DNA of 11,000 nucleotides from assembly GCA_012295275.1 (NCBI GenBank), contig CM022665.1, positions 36,781,933 to 36,792,932 of the forward strand. The letters run 5' to 3'. This DNA comes from Chrysomallon squamiferum. Taxonomy: Eukaryota; Mollusca; Gastropoda; Neomphalida; Peltospiridae. The translations under genes and the position numbers were made by a program. Positions 7,583 to 11,000 of this stretch are shown piece after piece; position 1 is the first letter of the stretch; each line of letters opens with the position of its first letter. The notes under the pieces are model-generated. The model saw nothing but the letters and a program-made list of their open reading frames with translations. It was not told the origin of the DNA and did no database searches.

Positions 7583-7649
7583 GTTTATATTTTATTATAA
7601 ATTTTATTATTAAAATACTTTGCTGTCGTTGTTAAGTGTTTGTCAAATT

Positions 7650-7810
7650 TCTAGTTGTTGTTTTTGTTGGGTTTTTTGGGGGGTTGTGGGTTATTTTATG
7701 TCTTTTGTTTTGTTGGGTTGTTGTTTTGTTGTTGTTTTTTTTGTGCATGGTTCTGTGTTTGTGTGTTTTTGTGTGTGTGTGCAGGGGGTGTTTTGGGTGG
7801 GGTTTTTTCA
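7650..7810 (+). repeat. G/T-only low-complexity tract with G runs
   Basis: Nearly all bases are G or T. G runs of 3-6 occur at 7669-7690 and again at 7784-7802 (runs of 5, 3 and 4). Close clustering could allow two-tier or bulged G-quadruplexes, but no site has four clean runs of three. All three forward frames are open because stops need an A. Confidence 0.7.
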
Positions 7811-7831
7811 ACATTTTTATATCGCACGTTA

Positions 7832-8003
7832 CAAATCCATCCTACTCGTACATGCCATTTTCATCTTGCTCACACCTTCCAAATCAACTCTCTGCTCGCA
7901 CAAACAAACCTGCTCCTTTACTCGACATCCTTGCTGCACTCTGCTCCCACCCTCCAGATCCATCCTGCCACAAATACCTTTTGTGTCCTGCCTCTTACTT
8001 TAT
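7832..8003 (+). repeat. Degenerate C-rich tandem repeat, period about 25 bp
   Basis: Similar pieces start near 7832, 7855, 7879, 7905, 7929, 7954 and 7980, spaced 23-26 bp. Their common shape is CCAAATCCATCCTGCTCGCA, with CTGCTC or CTTGCTC followed by CAC as the best kept core. The best pair is 7832-7847 against 7954-7969. Copies are strongly diverged, so the periodicity is a by-eye call. Confidence 0.4.
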
Positions 8004-8004
8004 T

Positions 8005-8027
8005 GGTTTCGGATACAATCCGAAACC
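8005..8027. other. Perfect hairpin, 10-bp arms, 3-base loop
   Basis: GGTTTCGGAT, then ACA, then ATCCGAAACC: ten paired bases with no mismatch around a three-base loop. It ends the C-rich repeat. It is followed by C-rich sequence rather than a T run, so it is not a bacterial-type terminator. Such a hairpin could be a site for a dimeric protein, a fragment of a mobile element end, or chance. Confidence 0.7.
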
Positions 8028-8171
8028 CCCCTACCGACGAGATCGAATATCACCTCGGATGTAAAGAGTGTACAAATACGCTTAACCAGAAACAAGGGTT
8101 TTGGGGTCTTACGTTCACGAACACAAAAAACCAAGAGCGTAACAAATTTCCGAAAATCTCACAAACATGTC

Positions 8172-8228
8172 AAGATGGCAGGGTTTATAGGTGTGCGGAG
8201 TATCCCGCATATTAACTTTACCAATCAG
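8172..8228 (+). promoter_or_regulatory. YY1-like and CCAAT-like motifs
   Basis: AAGATGGC at 8172-8179 fits the YY1 core AANATGGC, and CCAATCAG at 8221-8228 fits the NF-Y CCAAT box. Related GCGCCATA strings follow at 8314-8321 and, within a perfect palindrome TATGGCGCCATA, at 8477-8488. Clustering in the most CpG-bearing part of the window is suggestive of promoter-type DNA. Each motif alone is weak evidence. Confidence 0.2.
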
Positions 8229-8403
8229 ACGCCCATGCTAGCGCGAGACCGGATACCCGTACTTGGCATGCGTAGATCAACAGTCCAACATTTTAATCTA
8301 GTTTCAGATAAAAGCGCCATAATGCTTTATGTATTTAAACCAGGTACTGCTGTGGCCTTCGTGAAAATGCCGTCAAGCGAAACAAGGTTTCCATTCTGCG
8401 TGT

Positions 8404-8462
8404 TTTACTTTCTTATTTTTATTTTTAATTTTATTTTATTTTATTTATTTATTTTTCATTTT
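8404..8462 (+). repeat. TTTTA/TTTA low-complexity tract
   Basis: Short T-rich repeat closing the CpG-bearing island. It supplies the artificial hydrophobic end of the open frame there. Confidence 0.8.
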
Positions 8463-8488
8463 GGTTAGGTGGATAATATGGCGCCATA

Positions 8489-8829
8489 CAGGCAGTCGCC
8501 AGTTCAATGCAGCCCGAAGGCAACATCAATTTAAAAATTTTAAATTTCATTACATGAAAAGAAAGAAAGGTTAATTTAAACTTACACGTTTCTTAAAATA
8601 TTCCACTTAGATGCTTTTTGCCGCAAGAGGTTTTCAGCTGCGGTATACATTTTTTTGTTTTTGTGTGTTTTTTTATAAATATAATTTCTGTTATGATCTG
8701 TGCTGTTTATTTGTGATAAGGACTGGGATTGCGTGTTTCTTTGTTTTCTTTCTGTTGTATTTTGTCACTAGTTTTGTGTAGTAAGTAGGTTAGCTGTTTT
8801 TTTTTTGTTTTTTAGGGGTTCTTTGGTGG

Positions 8830-8832
<3 letters not shown>
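8489..8832. other. Ordinary sequence turning T-rich, nothing recognised
   Basis: About 340 bp. No gene or structured element was seen. Confidence 0.5.

Positions 8833-8886
<54 letters not shown>
8833..8886 (+). repeat. Perfect (TG)27 microsatellite
   Basis: Fifty-four uninterrupted bases of TG, Z-DNA-prone and likely polymorphic. Confidence 0.95.
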
Positions 8887-8888
<2 letters not shown>

Positions 8889-9055
8889 TGTGGGATTTGT
8901 TCTACATTTTTTGGAGGGAGGGTGAAGAAATAAAAAAATAAAATAATAAAATAAACTTATATTTCTTTGCTGTTCTTCTTTTCTTCTTTTTTTTTTCTTT
9001 TTGTTTTCTTTTTGTGTAAGTTTTTGTTATCACTTTTTAAAAATATTATTTTATG
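8887..9055 (+). other. T-rich spacer
   Basis: A short A/AAT run near 8928-8955, then T-rich sequence with CTT units. Nothing else was recognised. Confidence 0.5.
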
Positions 9056-9315
9056 TTCGAAGATTATTGTTATTTTAAGATTTGCAGGGTTTTCATTATT
9101 TTTTCTACCTGTAATATTACATGTTCGTGATAACTGTTAGTAATAATAGTACATTCGTGACTTCCTCCATACGTTCGTGATTATGACTAACATTGTACAT
9201 TGATGATCCCTGTAACTTTATAAGTTCGTGATTATGAGTAACAATGTTCTTTCGTGACTGCCTCTAACTTTAAAATTCATGATTATGTTTTATAAGAATG
9301 AATTTATGATTTAAA
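9056..9315 (+). repeat. TTCGTGA-headed minisatellite with 51-bp higher-order unit
   Basis: The heptamer TTCGTGA or a one- or two-base variant starts at 9124, 9154, 9174, 9200, 9225, 9251, 9276 and 9303, mostly 25-27 bp apart. Units alternate between two types. Type A (9124, 9174, 9225, 9276) continues TTATGASTAACAWTGT. Type B (9154, 9200, 9251, 9303) continues with a CCTSTAACTTTA-like segment. The A-to-A distances are 50, 51 and 51 bp, so the array is a diverged dimeric repeat. Fainter copies seem present at 9056 and 9092, the latter with CCTGTAATATTA, and the right edge fades into A-rich sequence near 9315. It is not CRISPR-like, because the whole unit repeats and no unique spacers are present. 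Confidence 0.75.
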
Positions 9316-9640
9316 GAAAATATTATATAAAAAAAAAAATGGATGCGTGGATCTGTGTTTGTATTAAAATGTGCATGTGTGTGCGTATTTCTTTTTGTTT
9401 ATGTCCGTCTGTGAATAGGTGTGTGAGTGCATGTGTGTATATCCATGTTCTGCGTGTGTGCGTGTGCATTTGGTCCCAGTGAATCCAGTGCGTAAACACA
9501 CTACGGGAAAAGCTAAATACTATATGTCATACTTTAACATAAGAGTGACGTATTGACTTACTGTATGTCAATGTGTTAGTTCAGTTTGTGAGAGGTTTAG
9601 TCAGATCTCACTGTCAGTGATACCAGTCTCAAGGTTTAAT
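9316..9640. other. Unique sequence with TG-rich start, no gene recognised
   Basis: GTG/TGT-rich to about 9470, then more complex sequence. A near-perfect palindrome TCACTGTCAGTGA lies at 9608-9620. No frame or element was recognised. Confidence 0.5.
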
Positions 9641-9780
9641 CTCTAATGCTTTTCTGCACTAAACGTTAGAAAAGGTGTTATAAAAAATAACGCAAAACAC
9701 TTCCCTTTAAAATCACTTTTAGAACAAGGTTTTAAAACAGGCGAAGAAGGTTTTTTACAAAAGAATACTTTTTTAATCAA
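9641..9780. other. AT-rich spacer, nothing recognised
   Basis: A 90-codon reverse frame begins in the purine tract to the right and ends here. Its Phe/Leu/Ser content comes from the complement of that tract, so no gene is called. Confidence 0.5.
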
Positions 9781-9912
9781 ATAAAGAAAGAAAAAAACCG
9801 AAAGAAAAAGCAAGAAGGAAGGAAAGAAACACAGAAAAGAAGAGAAAAAGGAAGGATGTAAGAAAAACGTTGAAAGGAAAGAAAGAAAAACAAATAAAGA
9901 AACAAGAGGAAA
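9781..9912 (+). repeat. Purine-rich GAAA/GGAA tract
   Basis: About 130 bp of mainly purine sequence (GAAAG, GGAAGG, AAAGAA units) with scattered pyrimidines. A degraded tetranucleotide microsatellite is the simplest reading. Confidence 0.8.
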
Positions 9913-10252
9913 CATTACAGTTCATCTTATCACAATACAACTTCTAAACCTTTATTTACATAAAGAGCAGCTCTGCTATTTCAAACATCTTTCCTTCAGG
10001 CCCAATCAATTAAAACTTCCTCAAACGTACAGCAGACTTTTAACCAGCAATTCTCGCTAACGTCTGTTATGAAACTCGCCACCTTTTCCCAAACGTTTAC
10101 TACGTATTATAAAACGACACAAACGAAAAACAAACAGATATCTCAGTTTTAAAACAAACCAAGAAATTTGGTACTGCTTTGGGCAAGATTTGAAGATTCC
10201 ATAACATGAAAACATTTGCTATGGGATTTCTGGAAAATCTTTTTTTTTCTTA
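9913..10252. other. Unique sequence, nothing recognised
   Basis: About 340 bp of moderately complex DNA without a notable frame. The segment 10068-10089 has inverted matches further right (10437-10449 and 10612-10623). Confidence 0.5.
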
Positions 10253-10297
10253 TTCTTCTTCTTCTTCTTCTTCTTCTTCTGCTTCTTCTATATATAT
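10253..10297 (+). repeat. TTC microsatellite with TA tail
   Basis: TTC units at 10253-10280, a GC interruption, more TTC to 10289, then a short TA run. A smaller TTC cluster recurs at 10503-10516. Confidence 0.9.
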
Positions 10298-10461
10298 ACT
10301 TTTTTTTTTATCAAAGATTTTCCATTCTAACTTCTGTAGCAATTACCACTTCTTGAGCATACAGCTGCGACTGTTCTGAGAATGACTCTAAGCAATAGGG
10401 CTGGGTGTTTTTGGGGCGCTCTCGGTGGTCCATTTAGGCGAGTTTCATATTGCCTTTCCTT
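10298..10461. other. Unique sequence, nothing recognised
   Basis: Moderately complex sequence with a G-rich patch near 10398-10430. No gene seen. Confidence 0.5.
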
Positions 10462-10629
10462 TTACGTTTGATCTTTTCTCCTTTTTTTATTTTCTCTGAT
10501 TTTTCTTCTTCTTCTTCCCCATCTCAAATATCGCGGCTTGTCAGCACCAGTTTTTCCAAAACTACGAAAAGAACCATATGCAAGATGTTTGGCCTGATAA
10601 GATAATTTTTCGGAAAAGGTGGCATCCAT
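10462..10629 (-). other. Small basic open frame, 55 codons (weak candidate)
   Basis: From the ATG at 10627-10629 the minus strand reads MDATFSEKLSYQAKHLAYGS and onward, ending in a Lys/Arg-rich tail (RRRR and KKRRK patches). The first 35 residues are varied and not a simple repeat. The basic tail comes from the complement of a TTC and T-rich tract. The start has G at +4 but C at -3, so the context is only fair. I do not recognise it, and frames of this length occur by chance. Confidence 0.08.
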
Positions 10630-10638
10630 GCGATTTAG

Positions 10639-10640
<2 letters not shown>

Positions 10641-10681
<41 letters not shown>
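10641..10681 (+). repeat. Poly-T run of 41
   Basis: The longest homopolymer in the window. Read as A41 on the minus strand it could be a retroposed tail, with the body lying to the right. However, no AATAAA precedes it on that strand and no flanking duplication is visible. True length is uncertain because long homopolymers are hard to sequence. Confidence 0.9.
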
Positions 10682-10685
<4 letters not shown>

Positions 10686-10870
10686 CTTTTCCGGTTTGTA
10701 AATTGTAATAAATTCTAACAGATGCAAAGCAGAACTTTGAACCAGATACGCAAATTACGATGAATCGCTGGACTATAATCTAGAAGAGAGTATATCAAAT
10801 TTTACGACACAAAACACGCGTGCATGCAAAACGTGATTATTTTCGACTAAGTCTGATATAACTACTACAT
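10682..10870. other. Unique sequence, nothing recognised
   Basis: Moderately complex DNA with a short alternating purine-pyrimidine patch near 10816-10827. No frame of note. Confidence 0.5.
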
Positions 10871-10911
10871 GAGGTGGCCGAGATAACGGGTGCGCGCTTG
10901 ATAGATCTGCG
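10871..10911 (+). pseudogene. tRNA-Ser-like 5' fragment (A box and anticodon-loop-like)
   Basis: GGTGGCCGAG followed by a TAACGGG D-loop end strongly resembles the 5' part and internal A box of eukaryotic tRNA-Ser or tRNA-Leu. At the expected distance there is CTTGATA, which would place a TGA (serine) anticodon. However, the flanking 5-base stems do not pair, the base after the anticodon is T rather than a purine, and no B box (GGTTCGANNCC) follows in the next 80 bp. A decayed tRNA gene or the head of a tRNA-derived SINE fits best; chance is possible. Confidence 0.3.
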
Positions 10912-11000
10912 TTGTTGTATTGTCGTCTAATAAATGAAAACTGAGTCTTTCATTACAATTTGCAATTGTTACCTCAAACACTGATCTAATTTGCATAGCC
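10912..11000. other. AT-rich right flank
   Basis: A small palindrome ACAATT-TGC-AATTGT lies at 10955-10969. Nothing else was seen before the window ends. Confidence 0.5.

Larger units (their letters stand above)
8065..8468 (+). other. Unassigned open frame in CpG-bearing island (weak coding candidate)
   Basis: One forward frame is open from 7620 to 8468. Up to 8064 all three forward frames are open, so that part says nothing. From 8065 to about 8400 the sequence is balanced in composition, yet this frame remains open for over 110 codons; a second frame closes at 8215. The first good ATG in it is at 8175-8177, with A at -3 and G at +4, giving a 97-residue product that starts MAGFIGVRSIPHINFTNQTP. 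Residues from about 75 on are Phe/Ile/Leu read from a TTTTA repeat. That tail argues against a genuine C-terminus unless splicing removes it, for example at the donor-like CAGGTACTG near 8341. I recognise no family. It could be an exon, a decayed mobile element or a chance frame. Confidence 0.15.

Noticed and set aside
6914-7635. Overlapping frames of 87, 147 and 132 codons
   Set aside because: They arise from GTAT repeats and T-rich DNA. Only Cys/Tyr/Val and Phe/Leu runs are encoded and no domain is visible.
7620-8064. First half of a 282-codon forward frame as a gene
   Set aside because: All three forward frames are open here because the strand is almost free of A to 7810 and C-rich after that, so openness carries no coding information.
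8465-8520. tRNA-like patch with AGTTCAATGC
   Set aside because: It looks faintly like a B box, but stems do not pair and there is no A box at the right distance.
9124-9309. Regularly spaced repeats as a CRISPR array
   Set aside because: The sequences between heptamers are themselves repeated, the unit is diverged, and the surroundings are animal-type simple-repeat DNA.
9643-9915. 90-codon reverse frame rich in Phe, Leu and Ser
   Set aside because: It is the complement of a degraded purine microsatellite. No domain or start context supports it.
10641-10681. Poly-T run as the tail of a minus-strand retroelement
   Set aside because: No polyadenylation signal on that strand, no recognisable body to the right and no flanking target duplication.

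Overview
This window reads as non-coding, repeat-dense DNA from a large animal genome. It is strongly AT-rich and carries very long, often perfect microsatellites of many classes: TC, TG, ATT, GTA, ATAC/GTAT, GGAT, TTTA and homopolymers of 25-41 bases. There is no bacterial-style gene packing, and no open frame gives a protein family I recognise. Abundant ATAC/GTAT tetranucleotides, long ATT and GTA trinucleotide tracts and a MITE-like element would fit a mollusc, perhaps a cephalopod. That assignment is inference from repeat texture, not from a diagnostic gene. Most open frames are artefacts of simple repeats: poly-Val/Ser/Leu over GTA tracts, poly-Asn over ATT tracts, Tyr/Val/Cys/Met over GTAT tracts, and hydrophobic Phe/Leu runs over T-rich DNA.

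Layout. 1-660: imperfect GTA-type trinucleotide array with a TTG/CTG leader. 660-1360: AT-rich DNA with a perfect ATT tract. 1359-1490: diverged AT-rich tandem repeat of about 32 bp. 1590-2250: TTTA/TTTTA and T-rich DNA with a TG tract. 2250-3266: mostly unique AT-rich sequence with an A31 run, a T run and an ATAC array. 3267-3682: a non-autonomous DNA transposon (MITE-like) with about 54-bp terminal inverted repeats and TTAA at both ends. 3690-4796: T-rich, then plain AT-rich sequence. 4797-5463: a perfect (TC)44, pyrimidine-rich DNA, CA repeats and a second GTA array. 5733-6133: compound GGTT/GGAT/GTAT array followed by (TAT)22. 6520-7154: CA repeat, purine tract, TG repeat and a compound GTAT/GGAT array. 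7160-7810: T-rich then G/T-rich DNA. 7820-8490: the least AT-rich, most CpG-bearing stretch, with a degenerate 25-bp C-rich tandem repeat, a 10-bp-arm hairpin, promoter-like motifs and an unassigned open frame. 8833-8886: (TG)27. 9056-9315: a diverged array built on TTCGTGA-headed 25-26 bp units that alternate to form a 51-bp higher-order repeat. 9781-9912: purine tract. 10253-10289: TTC repeat. 10641-10681: T41. 10871-10911: a tRNA-Ser-like fragment.

There is no gene system to reconstruct. The parts most worth a second look are the MITE-like element, which carries CTCF-like and nuclear-receptor DR1-like motifs, the 51-bp higher-order array, and the CpG-bearing island at 7820-8490. By eye I cannot exclude that the whole window is an intron of a large gene.
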